Positions 45,339-54,461 of a stretch of 64,000 nt of DNA are shown here, one piece after another. This stretch comes from Halonotius sp046719765 (GTDB lineage: Archaea; Halobacteriota; Halobacteria; Halobacteriales; Haloferacaceae). The position numbers and the translations under genes were made by a program. The stretch lies in NCBI RefSeq assembly GCF_046719765.1, contig NZ_JABEBY010000016.1, positions 16,121 through 80,120 of the forward strand. Reading direction: 5' to 3'. Below the pieces are notes generated by a model, which was not told where the DNA came from, did no database searches, and saw nothing but the letters and a program-made list of their open reading frames with translations. Position 1 is the first letter of the stretch. Every line of letters starts with the position of its first letter.

Positions 45339-45995
45339 GTGCCTGTTATCATTGAACTGGCCCTCCCAGCAACAGAGTTCCAGCTTGGCCAAATTTTAGC
45401 CACCGAGGGAGAGGGGAAAATAACTCTCAAAACGATGGTACCACTTGGTGGCCGGTCAGTCCCATTTTTTCATGCCACCGATCATGTCCGCGAAAAATTT
45501 GAGGCGCGTGTTCGAGACCATCCAACGGTCTCTGATCTCTATGTTGTCAGCTCTCACAATGCGGAAACACTGTATGGGTTAGATTGGAAAATGGATACTG
45601 ATGGGTTTTTTAATAGTGTACTGACTGTGGATGGGCACATTCTGGAGGCGACTGGTGGACAAGATACCTGGGTCTTTCAAATTCGATTCCGCACCCACGA
45701 CGCCCTCTCAGAATTTCAGAAGGACTGTTTCGAGAGTGATATCCCAGTCGATATCAGGCGCATCTACAATCCAACAAAACCCGATGCCGGGCCGTGGTAT
45801 GGACTGACAGCACCGCAGCGTGAGACGCTTATGTATGCCGTCGAAATGGGTTATTACGCGCTCCCACGGCAGATCTCAACACAAGAAATTGCTAACGAGT
45901 TCGATATTTCTGATCAAGCAGCATCCGAACGGCTGAGACGAGCCATCGATATGCTGGTTGCGAATACGTTGCTACTCACTGCATCGGATACTTGA
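45339..45995 (+). CDS. HTH-10 (Bat/bacterio-opsin-activator-like) regulator
   Basis: 218 aa starting at a GTG. Residues 1-150 form the N-terminal regulatory domain typical of these haloarchaeal regulators (LPATEFQLGQILATE, WVFQIRFRTHDALSEFQ). The C-terminal HTH-10 domain reads LTAPQRETLMYAVEMGYYAL, QISTQEIANEFDISDQAASE and RLRRAIDMLV. Binds DNA; target unknown. It is divergent from the two small proteins, which are candidate targets. Confidence 0.85.
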   Translation: MPVIIELALPATEFQLGQILATEGEGKITLKTMVPLGGRSVPFFHATDHVREKFEARVRDHPTVSDLYVVSSHNAETLYGLDWKMDTDGFFNSVLTVDGHILEATGGQDTWVFQIRFRTHDALSEFQKDCFESDIPVDIRRIYNPTKPDAGPWYGLTAPQRETLMYAVEMGYYALPRQISTQEIANEFDISDQAASERLRRAIDMLVANTLLLTASDT

Positions 45996-46163
45996 CACAC
46001 AGTCGTCGAAATCCAAGGGACTGCTCGGGCGCAACAATTGAATCCATTCCCTAATTCGGGCGATATTATCATGAGAAACCAACAAACACTGACAGAGAAG
46101 CGGATATAAATGCCATGATGGGCCCGCCAGAATCCTCATACAGTTACGCTAAGAAATATAAAT

Positions 46164-46367
46164 ATGGACATGGTACAGCTGTTATTAACTGACGATCCTC
46201 CTGCAGGCTGTGAAGCGTGCTCCCGGAGAAGTGGGATTAGACGAACTCTGCGCGTTCACAATCGGGACGGAACACACACGACCATGGAGCAGGAACTCTG
46301 TGACGACTGCGTTGATGCCGTCCGTAGGTGCGAATGGCTTGCCCATATCTCTATATTTTCGTTTTGA
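46164..46367 (+). CDS. Possible small zinc-finger protein
   Basis: 67-aa frame with CEACSRRSG and later CDDCVDAVRRC, two CxxC pairs about 30 residues apart that could bind zinc. An AT-rich stretch precedes it. No homologue recalled; it could be chance. Confidence 0.35.
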   Translation: MDMVQLLLTDDPPAGCEACSRRSGIRRTLRVHNRDGTHTTMEQELCDDCVDAVRRCEWLAHISIFSF

Positions 46368-47171
46368 TCCCACCAAATTAGATGCACGCTGTTTCATTCA
46401 AAAGTTCATATACAATTAAAATACCAGTTGAGCTATAAAAGTGCTTTACGTTCAGTTCCAGTACATCAGCGAAGATCAACAACAGAGCTAAACAATGCCA
46501 TTCAAGCTCATATTTTTTATCTTATGATTTCTATGGGAATCACCGTAAAATTATAATTTCTATGTCAGTTCCATCTGTTAAATATACTGTACCTCTCTAG
46601 AACCATGCAGGGTACGTCCTCTGCATCGGTCACTCGGCTACCTATCAGCTACAAAATAGAATGATTCCCCGAGCGATGAATAGACAGCGCGCATCTCACA
46701 CAAAAGATTTTCAGAAAACGAACTGGTCAGCTCACGCAATATAGGGTCAGGATATAACCAACGACCGATCTTAGAAAAGATACTCGCCACTGCTACGCAG
46801 CCAAGCTGTCCGCCTCGACCGAAGTCGGACAGACTAAAACAGGACAAACACTACTTCCAGCAGCAAGAGTACAACACCGAAGGTGAGAACGGCACATCGC
46901 AACAGGCCCAACGCCCCGACAAAATCAAATCCGCCGTGAGACACATTATACAGGGAAAACAAGGCGAGTCCCTCGGAGCTTGACACGGAGGGTGAAGCCG
47001 GCACTTAGGCGTGTTCTGTTCCGTTCGATGTACCGTTCAATCGTCTCCGTTGAGACGGTTCACGAAGTCCCAATGTGGCATCCTCCGCGTCCCAAACAAC
47101 GCGAAGAATCTCGCCAAGGAGGGTGGAAAACTAAGCACGCAACATTTGGAACAGTACTTAGACCATACGAC
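46368..47171. other. Gene-poor interval, probably degenerate DNA
   Basis: About 800 bases. The plus-strand frame 46822-46983 reads RLKQDKHYFQQQEYNTEGEN then KIKSAVRHIIQGKQGESLGA before TGA. It looks like the tail of a real protein without a start, source unknown. GGCATCCTCCGCGTCCC near 47078 resembles IS605-type end sequence. The rest is AT-rich (46500-46610) or unrecognised. Confidence 0.35.
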
Positions 47172-47657
47172 TCACGCAGATTCGGATCCGCCTCTGACGG
47201 TGCTCCCGAGAACGAGCGCGCCGGCGATGATCACGAGGTTCTTTACGATATACTGTCCCTCGACTGTCAACCCGTAAGGGAACGTAGTATAGACAACTTC
47301 AGGAAGGAGTACCATCGGAAGAAACGTTCCCGGGAGCTGGAGTGCCAGCAGCAGCAATCCGGCACGCGTAAGCGGCGGATACAACAAGCAAACGCCGATG
47401 ATTATCTCCCAGACACCGAGCACCGGAACAAAAAACTCAGCTGGAAGGATATAAACTGTCGAAGCGACGAGATCGCCAGCCGGCGAGACGCCGAGTACTT
47501 TCAGTGCACCGAACCAGATGAACACCACTCCGACGGCGACCCGCAATGCCGGGACGCTCCACCGGCCCATCTCTGATGCCAGCGTCGCATCTAGTGCATC
47601 CAATCGCTCCCGGTACTCAGTCATAATGCTATTTTGTTCGTTTTCTGAGGTCGCCAT
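47172..47657 (-). CDS. DoxX-family membrane protein
   Basis: 161 aa with four hydrophobic segments. The motif VAVGVVFIWFGALKVLGVSP and the VLGVWEIIIGVCLLYPPLTR stretch are typical of DoxX/YkgB-type proteins, small inner-membrane proteins of uncertain role, sometimes in redox or thiosulfate metabolism. An ATG at residue 12 (MTEYRERLDAL) is an alternative start. No operon partner. Confidence 0.75.
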   Translation of the reverse strand: MATSENEQNSIMTEYRERLDALDATLASEMGRWSVPALRVAVGVVFIWFGALKVLGVSPAGDLVASTVYILPAEFFVPVLGVWEIIIGVCLLYPPLTRAGLLLLALQLPGTFLPMVLLPEVVYTTFPYGLTVEGQYIVKNLVIIAGALVLGSTVRGGSESA

Positions 47658-47887
47658 TCTGTAGTTGGTAGTTGTCGTTCGAGTAAATAAAACGCTTCTA
47701 GTGCCTGATCAATCGTGTGAGTCCACTAGATCTTATATGATTCTTGCTCTGATTGGAATCCTGCAGTAATGATAACTATTCACTCAAACTACCGAATATA
47801 ATATATAATTTTGCTGTTAGGTATCGTAGGAAATTCCTGATAATGATTTCATTATTTCGCACTTTCCGACACCGCGAGATAGCACTT

Positions 47888-48440
47888 GACATCCTCCTCC
47901 GCCTGAAGGCGGGAGGAATCCCGAGCGGTGGGAGTTTCAGGTTTGCAGTCCAATCGACAGACTACCACACCTTTCGGGCACGGGTAGTCCCACAGTGTCG
48001 ATGTGGTGGACTGCTAGCCATGCCAAGTGGCCGTTACCCCTATCCTCGACCGTGTTTGGCGTCCCGATGTTGTTTTTGCCAGCGGGACGCCGGCAAGCGT
48101 CAACAGAGTCGGGGGTATCGTCTGGCTCGCTTTGAGCAGTCGGCACGAGCATACGCTTCTAGCATATGTGTTCACCGGCTGCGGTTTCGGATATTGTCTC
48201 ATTACGCGGGTGGACAGGCCACCTCCGAAGGACGAGACGGAATCCGCTCCGTTCCGACTGATTCCTAGCGTATGATAGGTCGGCCTGTCAAATAAATGCT
48301 ACCGTTGGAAACTCTGGTCATACGATGAGTAGTTGGTTGATCCCCACCACGTCGGTTTCATCACCCGCCTGTTCGTCACTCGGTTCTGACCGCAACGGTC
48401 GGAACACTCGTTCCTCACCGAAAGGCGGGTATATTCACCT
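47888..48440. mobile_element. Degenerate IS605-type element
   Basis: Starts with TTGACATCCTCCTCCGCCTG and a hairpin (TCCGCCT/AGGCGGG), the same type of end as at 63929. On the minus strand the bases inside read like a decayed TnpB C-terminus (PETPTARDSSRLQAEEDVKC in one frame). The right part 48360-48430 matches the right part of the 42706 remnant around CTCGGTTCTGACCG and GTCGGAACAC. No intact transposase frame. Confidence 0.5.
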
Positions 48441-48484
48441 TGCTTTCTATAACCTCTATTCGAATCCACGCCCAACGCTTTGTT

Positions 48485-49594
48485 ATGTATTCCTCGCAAT
48501 CCAAGAGGGGCAAGCAAGAGCGGCTTGAAGCCGCAATTGACTTTCTTGATCAGTGTTACGCCGAATGTGATCGTGAAGACGATGTTGATGAACGGCTTGA
48601 AGCAATCTGGCATACAATCGGAAGAACGGGTCACTACACGCACACGTCCATGGAACTTGAACACGGTGCAAAAATGGCGTGGCGAAACAGTAATCGATGT
48701 ATTGGCCGCCATTTTTGGGACAGCCTACGAGCACGAGACTGTCGGGAAGCGACCACCGCCGAAGAAGTCTATGACGAACTGGTTTCCCACATCACCACTG
48801 CAACCAACGATGGGAACATCGTGCCGACAATCTCAGTGTTTCCGGCAGCGGTTCAAGAAAACCCACGAGTTCGAATCTGGAATCATCAACTGATCCGTTA
48901 TGCTGGCTATGAGACGGATTCTGGTGTTATTGGCGATCCTGACTCAGTGGCACTAACGAGCTACTGTCAGTCCCGCGGTTGGAGCGGTGAGGGCACGCCG
49001 TTTGATGTGCTACCACTCGTGATTCAGATCGGGGACACAGAGCCTGAACTGTTTGAACTGCCTGATGAGATTGTGCTTGAGATTCCACTTTCACATCCTG
49101 ATCACGACTGGTTTGCTGAGCTTGGATTGCAGTGGTATGCAGTCCCGATCGTATCTGATATGATCTTGGAAATAGGTGGCATTCGCTATCCTGCCGCGCC
49201 GTTCAATGGCTGGTATATGGGGACGGAGATCGGAAGCCGAGATCTCGGGGATACGGATCGGTACGATATGCTTCCGGAGGTTGCTACACGGTTGGGTCTT
49301 GATACGACGACAGACAGGTCGTTATGGAAAGATCAAGCACTGACCGTACTCAACCGGGCCGTCTTGCATTCGTTCGACACGGAAGGGGTGCGGATCGTTG
49401 ATCACCACACCGCAGCCGATCAGTTCAAACAATTTGAGTCTGATGAAGCGGCGGCCGGCCGCTCGGTGACCGGTGATAGGTCTTGGCTTTTGCCCCCTAA
49501 CGCATCCTCAACGGTACACATCTTCGACAAGGAGTACGATGAGACGGTTCGAACACCGAACTTCTTCTATCGAGATGATCCGTTGACCATGTAA
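48485..49594 (+). CDS. nos: Nitric oxide synthase oxygenase domain
   Basis: 369 aa from the ATG at 48485, the normal length of a stand-alone bacterial/archaeal NOS oxygenase. The heme-ligand motif MAWRNSNRCIGR gives Cys72. FNGWYMGTEIGSRD holds the arginine-binding Trp243 and Glu248. YCQSRGWSGEGTPFDVLPLV and the C-terminal FDKEYDETVRTPNFFY fit the pterin/dimer region. It converts arginine to citrulline and NO and must borrow electrons from a separate reductase, none of which is adjacent. IS remnants flank it on both sides. Confidence 0.93.
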   Translation: MYSSQSKRGKQERLEAAIDFLDQCYAECDREDDVDERLEAIWHTIGRTGHYTHTSMELEHGAKMAWRNSNRCIGRHFWDSLRARDCREATTAEEVYDELVSHITTATNDGNIVPTISVFPAAVQENPRVRIWNHQLIRYAGYETDSGVIGDPDSVALTSYCQSRGWSGEGTPFDVLPLVIQIGDTEPELFELPDEIVLEIPLSHPDHDWFAELGLQWYAVPIVSDMILEIGGIRYPAAPFNGWYMGTEIGSRDLGDTDRYDMLPEVATRLGLDTTTDRSLWKDQALTVLNRAVLHSFDTEGVRIVDHHTAADQFKQFESDEAAAGRSVTGDRSWLLPPNASSTVHIFDKEYDETVRTPNFFYRDDPLTM

Positions 49595-49617
49595 TTCATC
49601 TTTCTACAAGCAGGAAA

Positions 49618-51000
49618 CCCCGTCGCTTGCGGCGGGGAGGAATGCGACATAGTGGGGAGCTTCGCTCCGCTTGGTGTCGGTATACTCCCCACCACGAACA
49701 AAAATTGTATAAATCTAACTCACTACATATGAAGTATGGCGGAGATCCGTCGCACGGTCGTCGTCAAACTCGACGTGACCGATAGCGATGCGGCTCTCCT
49801 CGACGAAACCATCGATGAGTATCTGTGGGCCTGCAACTACGTCGTCGACGACGCATGGCAGGACGACTACAAGCCCACCTCGAAATCCAAACTCCACGAC
49901 AGAACCTACGGCGACGTGCGCGAACAGACGCGCCTACAAGCGAATCTCGTTCAATCCGCACGCAACCGGGCCGCCGAAGCCATCAAAGGCGTCGTCGCCC
50001 GCTGGCAGAACGGCAAGAAGGCGTCACAACCGCAGTTCACGACGCCGTCGATCCGATACGATAAACGGAGTGCGACGTTCCACAACGACCACGTCTCACT
50101 CTCGACGGTAGACGGGCGGATCGACGCCGAGTACGTCCTGCCACCTGAAGGCGGCAACCCGCAGACCACGTACCTCCGCAACGGCGACTACGAAGTGACT
50201 GGTGCAACGCTTCAGCACCGCGATTCGACGGACACCTTTTTTCTCCATATCGGCACGAAGGCCGAGGTGGAGTCCGAGATACCGGATGAAGGTGACACCG
50301 AGCACAGCACAGTCCTCGGTGTCGACCTCGGTATCGAACAGCTGGCCGTCACCTCAACCGGGATGTTCTGGAGCGGTGGCTACCTGAATCACCGTCGCCG
50401 GGAGTACGAGCGGGTGCGTGGCGACCTGCAACGGGTGGGCACGGAGTCGGCCCATCGAACCCTCGAACGGATTGGCGACCGCGAGACGCGGTGGGTCGAA
50501 GACTACCTGCACCGGATCTCGAAAGCTATCGTCGATGAAGCTGTCGCGCACAACTGCGATACAATCGCGTTTGAGGAACTGACCGACATCCGCGAGCGAC
50601 TGCCGGGCGCAAAGAAGTTCCATGCGTGGGCGTTCCGACGGCTGTACGACTACGTGGCGTACAAGGCTGACGCGAAAGGCATTGAGACGACGCAGGTCGA
50701 CCCGGCGTACACGTCCCAGCGGTGTTCCAAATGCGGAACGACGCTTGAAGAGAACCGCCAATCACAAGCGCGATTCTGCTGTCAGAAGTGCGGCTACGAG
50801 GTCAATGCCGATTACAACGCAGCGAAGAACATCGGCTTTCGGCTACTCCGTGCGGGGCAAAAGTCCCCGCATGGAGGGGCGACACGTCACCTCGCCCTGA
50901 AGTCGGGGACGCTGAACGTGAATGGCGGCTACTCGCCTGCCGACCAGTAGGGTCGGCCAGAACGGGAGTCCACCGACAAGCTCCGCCGTTCACGGCGGAG
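49618..51000 (+). mobile_element. IS605-family element with tnpB only (IS1341-type)
   Basis: The left end has a hairpin at 49618-49637 (CCCCGTCGC/GCGGCGGGG, one wobble pair). The right end has a perfect 9-bp hairpin CTCCGCCGT/ACGGCGGAG at 50981-51000. Only tnpB lies between, so mobility depends on a TnpA elsewhere. The right end abuts a truncated winged-helix gene. Confidence 0.8.
49736..50950 (+). CDS. tnpB: TnpB, RNA-guided nuclease
   Basis: 404 aa. RuvC motifs: LGVDLGIEQLAV (Asp), FEELTDIRERL (Glu), NADYNAAKNIG (Asp). Zinc ribbon: CSKCGTT then CCQKCGYEV. N-terminal pattern TVVVKLDVTDSDAALLDET is the usual start. The C-terminal tail KSPHGGATRHLAL, ALKSGTLNVNGG is typical of haloarchaeal members and overlaps the expected guide-RNA region. 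All catalytic residues are present. No tnpA is adjacent. Confidence 0.92.
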   Translation: MAEIRRTVVVKLDVTDSDAALLDETIDEYLWACNYVVDDAWQDDYKPTSKSKLHDRTYGDVREQTRLQANLVQSARNRAAEAIKGVVARWQNGKKASQPQFTTPSIRYDKRSATFHNDHVSLSTVDGRIDAEYVLPPEGGNPQTTYLRNGDYEVTGATLQHRDSTDTFFLHIGTKAEVESEIPDEGDTEHSTVLGVDLGIEQLAVTSTGMFWSGGYLNHRRREYERVRGDLQRVGTESAHRTLERIGDRETRWVEDYLHRISKAIVDEAVAHNCDTIAFEELTDIRERLPGAKKFHAWAFRRLYDYVAYKADAKGIETTQVDPAYTSQRCSKCGTTLEENRQSQARFCCQKCGYEVNADYNAAKNIGFRLLRAGQKSPHGGATRHLALKSGTLNVNGGYSPADQ

Positions 51001-51411
51001 AAGGTGACAGTGGCCATCGGCGGTTCCGACGAGACCACGGTCTCGAAACCGCTTGAGGACTCGGTTGACCGTGTTGCGGTAGTTATCGCTGAGGTCGGCG
51101 ATCTCGGCGACGGTTCGCGGCTGGTCGAGATAATAGAGCACCTCAAGGGCCTTTCCAGTCAACAGTTCAGAGAACTCAATGTGGGAGTGCTGGCGGACAA
51201 GATCCTGGTAGATTTCGACGGCACGAGCGTCGGATGGGACGACCCGTTTTCGGCGGCCATCTCGTTCTGTATAGACGAGACCCTTCTCAGTCAGGTCGCC
51301 GACGGCACGAGAGAGGTAGCTCTCACTGTGGTCGAGCTTCATTGCGAGTTCGGAGATCGTGTCGCCGCGGTCGACCGTGGCGAGGACATCGAGTTCGATA
51401 CGCCGGAGCAC
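51001..51411 (-). pseudogene. Winged-helix regulator truncated by the IS
   Basis: From a GTG at 51411 (VLRRIELDVLATVDRGDTIS) the gene encodes a MarR-like winged helix (LDHSESYLSRAVGDLTEKGL, VYTERDGRRKRV) and a second HTH-like part (PRTVAEIADLSDNYRNTVNR). A TATA box (AAATCTATATATAAATT on the plus strand) lies 26 bases before it, the leaderless distance. After residue 137 the frame passes into the IS right-end hairpin, so the native C-terminus is lost. It is divergent from 51549 and shares its palindromic control region. Confidence 0.65.
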
Positions 51412-51493
51412 AGTATAACATAATACGAAATCTATATATAAATTAGTTTCGAGTAATGTTACATCTAGCGAGTAATAGAAGCCAGCCATCGTC

Positions 51494-51534
51494 TTAACCA
51501 ACAAAATTATGATTCAGCAGACTCTGTTGGTTAA
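51494..51534. promoter_or_regulatory. TTAACCAACA inverted repeat, copy 1
   Basis: TTAACCAACA (51494-51503), 21 bases, TGTTGGTTAA (51525-51534). It lies in the divergent promoter region between the winged-helix gene and 51549. Identical arms recur at 56765 and 59296. Confidence 0.85.
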
Positions 51535-51548
51535 CACGAGAGCAATCG

Positions 51549-51872
51549 ATGTCGTACGAACCCCCAACTCCACCGGCGGAACTCCAGGCAGATATCGTCA
51601 ACACACTCAACAGCTACTCCCCAGACCAACTCCAGCACGTCGCACGCTACGCCGAAGAGCTAGCAGAGCACAAAGCTCGCGAGAGCCGGCTTGAACAGGA
51701 ATCGGAGGACGACAGGAGAGATGATCGACCCGATGACCTCCCGGACGATGTCCCGTCGAAGGCCACGATCACTATCAAGGAAATCAACGATAACCGCTAC
51801 TACTACTGGCAATGGAGAGAAGGTGACAGGGTGACCTCCAAATACAAAGGCCCAGTCAATCCAGACGAATGA
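51549..51872 (+). CDS. Conserved small haloarchaeal protein
   Basis: 107 aa. N-terminal helical part (DQLQHVARYAEELAEHKARE), a very acidic linker, and the C-terminal KATITIKEINDNRYYYWQ then WREGDRVTSKYKGPVNP, a pattern I know from proteins of haloarchaeal plasmids without assigned function. The aromatic strand resembles a small beta domain that could bind nucleic acid. It is next to the origin and controlled from the TTAACCAACA palindrome. Confidence 0.65.
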   Translation: MSYEPPTPPAELQADIVNTLNSYSPDQLQHVARYAEELAEHKARESRLEQESEDDRRDDRPDDLPDDVPSKATITIKEINDNRYYYWQWREGDRVTSKYKGPVNPDE

Positions 51873-51890
51873 ACTCGAAAAAAAGGACAC

Positions 51891-52082
51891 CCCCCGTTTT
51901 CGAGTTGTAAATGGGAGAGGGAACGGAAGCACCACATCACATACATTAGAATGTCGGAGTTCTAAGGTCACCACCTCCCCCCATTTTCGAGTAGTAAGCG
52001 ACTTTCCGGCGACTGACACGCCCCATTTTCGAGTTGTAACGCACCACCAAGGATACGAACACCCCCCGTTTTCGAGAAGTAA
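51891..52082. repeat. Origin recognition boxes downstream of orc1 (four copies)
   Basis: CCCCGTTTTCGAGTTGTAA-type boxes at 51891-51910, 51977-51997, 52021-52039 and 52062-52082, all in the same orientation. The G-rich start (on the other strand) plus TTCGAG core is what archaeal origin recognition boxes look like. They lie between the small protein gene and the 3' end of orc1. Confidence 0.8.
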
Positions 52083-52105
52083 GTGTGAGGAGAAGACGGG
52101 CGAGA

Positions 52106-53605
52106 TTAGTTATTACTCCGGAATTGCTTCAGCCGTTCGCGGACAACCGCGCTGATAGTCGCCTCTTCGTGAGCTAGATCTTCGAACCGGGAATCCTCAC
52201 GAATCGTCTCCATGATTGTTTCCGGGTCTTCAGAGAGAGAGAAATACATATGAACTCCTCTACCTCGACCCTTACCTCGTCGCTCAAAGTCTAACACACC
52301 GTACGTGCTCTGCTCAGTGACATGATTGACGAACGTCTCACGACTGTACTGATCCGCATCTATCGTATCAGCAATGAATTGGTACGTCTTGAACGCAGGT
52401 CCAGCAGGTATCCATTCAGGATGTTCTCTTGCGTAGTTGGCCGTCGACGCCACGGCGTAGATAGAGAGTTTCTTTTGAGTCGAAATGCCGCTGATATGGC
52501 GGAGCTTTCGGTTTTCGGTGTATTTCTCCTGAGCATCACGGACATCAGTCTCCATAACCGTGTCAGCCCCACGCCGCTCGGCTAATTCGCCAGCCCATCT
52601 GAGGAGATCAATCGCTTTCCGCGCGTCCCCGTGTGTTTGGGATCCGAACGCAGCAACAAGCGGAACAACGTCATCTGTAAGTGAGTCTGGCTTGAACGCG
52701 TCCCGCCGGTTGCGGAGAATGCTACGGAGTTGGTTCGCATCGTAATCGTCGAAGAAGATATCGTCAGGGTTGTAAGAACTCTGTGCGCGGCTGTTAAGAT
52801 CCTTCATGAAATTGGCGTAGTTTGTGATCGTCGTGAGCGAGATGGGACCATCAAAGTCGGCGAGTTTGCGAGCCCGTGAAAGCTGGTAGATGAGAGAATT
52901 GTACTCTGCTTCCTGATATGGCCCTTCGAGCATATCGATTTCATCGAGGATGAAGATGACCCCATCGTAATACTCTCGCATGAGTTCGTACAGTCGTTCG
53001 AGTTTCTGATCCGTTGAGACGCCGGTTTGGGGAACGCCAGGATCGACACCGAGGTCGTCGGCAGCAGCTTTCACTAAGCGGTAAACAGCCCGGTCTGCAG
53101 TCTTCGGACCCTCACAGTTGATAGAGAGAACCCCGAAGGTCTTGTCTTGAGATTCACACAGTTCGACAATCTGTTTGCAGACTGCATGAATGATTAGCGA
53201 TTTGCCCGTTCCAGATGGCCCACTCAGGAGCATATCGGGGATCCCTTCATTCTGGAGAACCGGTTTTAGATTGTCGACGACACGGCCAAGCTGATCATCA
53301 CGACCGACAATACGATCTTCATCGATGATTGTGTCTGATCGAACGAGATCTTTGTTCGCGAAAACGCCACCGGACGATTCAGTTTGGAGCCGATCACGAA
53401 TTGAGATACCGCTACCGTCGTCATTAATCCCTTCTTGAGACGAATCGGTGGGATCTGATCCGTTTCTGACGGTCGTTTGTGACGTGCCAGTAGACTCCAT
53501 CTCCTCATCCATCAAGTTAGGATCTTCAGGATCAGGAGAAGGAGATTCAGGATCCTCTTCACCTTCCGGATTATTTGATCCCGCTCTACGTCCCTCTCGT
53601 CCCAT
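52106..53605 (-). CDS. orc1/cdc6: Orc1/Cdc6 replication initiator
   Basis: 499 aa. An acidic low-complexity N-terminus (1-75) is followed by the AAA+ domain: Walker A SGPSGTGKSL, Walker B IFILDEIDML, sensor region with FDDYDANQLRSILRNRRDAF, and arginine/sensor-2 part GDARKAIDLLRWAGELA. A C-terminal winged helix (KLSIYAVASTANYARE to HMYFSLSEDP) binds DNA. Boxes flank the gene on both sides, so this initiator and the boxes at 51891-54451 form one replicon. The N-terminal extension is longer than in most chromosomal Orc1 proteins. Confidence 0.93.
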   Translation of the reverse strand: MGREGRRAGSNNPEGEEDPESPSPDPEDPNLMDEEMESTGTSQTTVRNGSDPTDSSQEGINDDGSGISIRDRLQTESSGGVFANKDLVRSDTIIDEDRIVGRDDQLGRVVDNLKPVLQNEGIPDMLLSGPSGTGKSLIIHAVCKQIVELCESQDKTFGVLSINCEGPKTADRAVYRLVKAAADDLGVDPGVPQTGVSTDQKLERLYELMREYYDGVIFILDEIDMLEGPYQEAEYNSLIYQLSRARKLADFDGPISLTTITNYANFMKDLNSRAQSSYNPDDIFFDDYDANQLRSILRNRRDAFKPDSLTDDVVPLVAAFGSQTHGDARKAIDLLRWAGELAERRGADTVMETDVRDAQEKYTENRKLRHISGISTQKKLSIYAVASTANYAREHPEWIPAGPAFKTYQFIADTIDADQYSRETFVNHVTEQSTYGVLDFERRGKGRGRGVHMYFSLSEDPETIMETIREDSRFEDLAHEEATISAVVRERLKQFRSNN

Positions 53606-53737
53606 TATGAACCTCCTCGAACTCTGGGTATAAAAATATGAACCCTTGGGGAGTTGTAACCCGGCGAAAACAGCCTATTTAACCACTACAACCTCGTATC
53701 CTCTGAATGAGTCAGATACCGTCTTCGGAATCTATCA

Positions 53738-54126
53738 CCCCCCGTTGTCGAGTTGTAACGGTTCGACGAATCACGCTATCGTCGAACATCCTCGATGACC
53801 CAGATCTCCGTTTCCGAGTTTTAAGATGTTGAGGGGAGGTAACACACCTAACTCGATTCTCTGGTAAACAAGTGTAACGAGAAATGAGTCGATGTGGGTT
53901 TCGGAACTAAATACAATTAGTCTGGATTTTGTGAATGACGCTTTTGATGATGGTCTTTCCCTCACACCCCGTTTTCGAGTAGTAAGCACGAGAAATGGCG
54001 CGGAAGAACAAGGATCGTTGAACCCATTCACGAATGGGAAGAATACCGCGGTTCAGACATAATCGATAGTAGTGTAGCATTGTTGATATTCAATGTTTCA
54101 CCCCTCCCCCCTTTTTCGAGTTGTAA
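53738..54126. repeat. Origin recognition boxes upstream of orc1
   Basis: Boxes at 53738-53758, 53806-53824 (degenerate), 53967-53985 and 54106-54126, with a weaker one near 53647-53659. The last, CCCCCTTTTTCGAGTTGTAA, faces the inverted copy at 54431. Confidence 0.82.
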
Positions 54127-54229
54127 GTCGCGGGGAACAGGCCATCAAAGACGTAGCATAGTGAGAGCTGAGGTGACTGAAATTGATGTAGAGACGATGA
54201 GACGTGATAATCCACGATATGATGATCAC

Positions 54230-54350
54230 AAACGAGAGTAATATACATCAAATATAAGATATTTTTATTTATCCCTAGTGCGGTTATGGTAGGTTAACAT
54301 GTGATATAAAATTTTCCATCTATAGTTGTCAGTTAGAAAATTAGATACTC
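54230..54350. other. AT-rich candidate DNA-unwinding element of the origin
   Basis: Long A/T runs (ATATAAGATATTTTTATTTA and further) lie between the direct box at 54106-54126 and the inverted box at 54431-54451. An AT-rich zone between inverted recognition boxes next to orc1 is the standard haloarchaeal origin layout. Confidence 0.75.
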
Positions 54351-54430
54351 AGCCTCTCTATCGCGTATCTCCGCCATTATCGGCTGTTTTGCAGCCCGTC
54401 TTGTTGTTCACCCCCTCTGATACCACGAGT

Positions 54431-54451
54431 TTACAACTCGAAAAAGGGGGG
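54431..54451 (-). repeat. Inverted origin recognition box
   Basis: TTACAACTCGAAAAAGGGGG is the reverse complement of the box at 54106-54126. It begins 11 bases after the polB stop side and closes the origin on the right. Confidence 0.85.
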
Positions 54452-54461
54452 AGGGGGTTTG

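Noticed and set aside
46638..46847. 69-aa minus-strand frame
   Set aside because: No motif, no promoter spacing, and it overlaps the protein-like tail on the other strand. There is too little to call.
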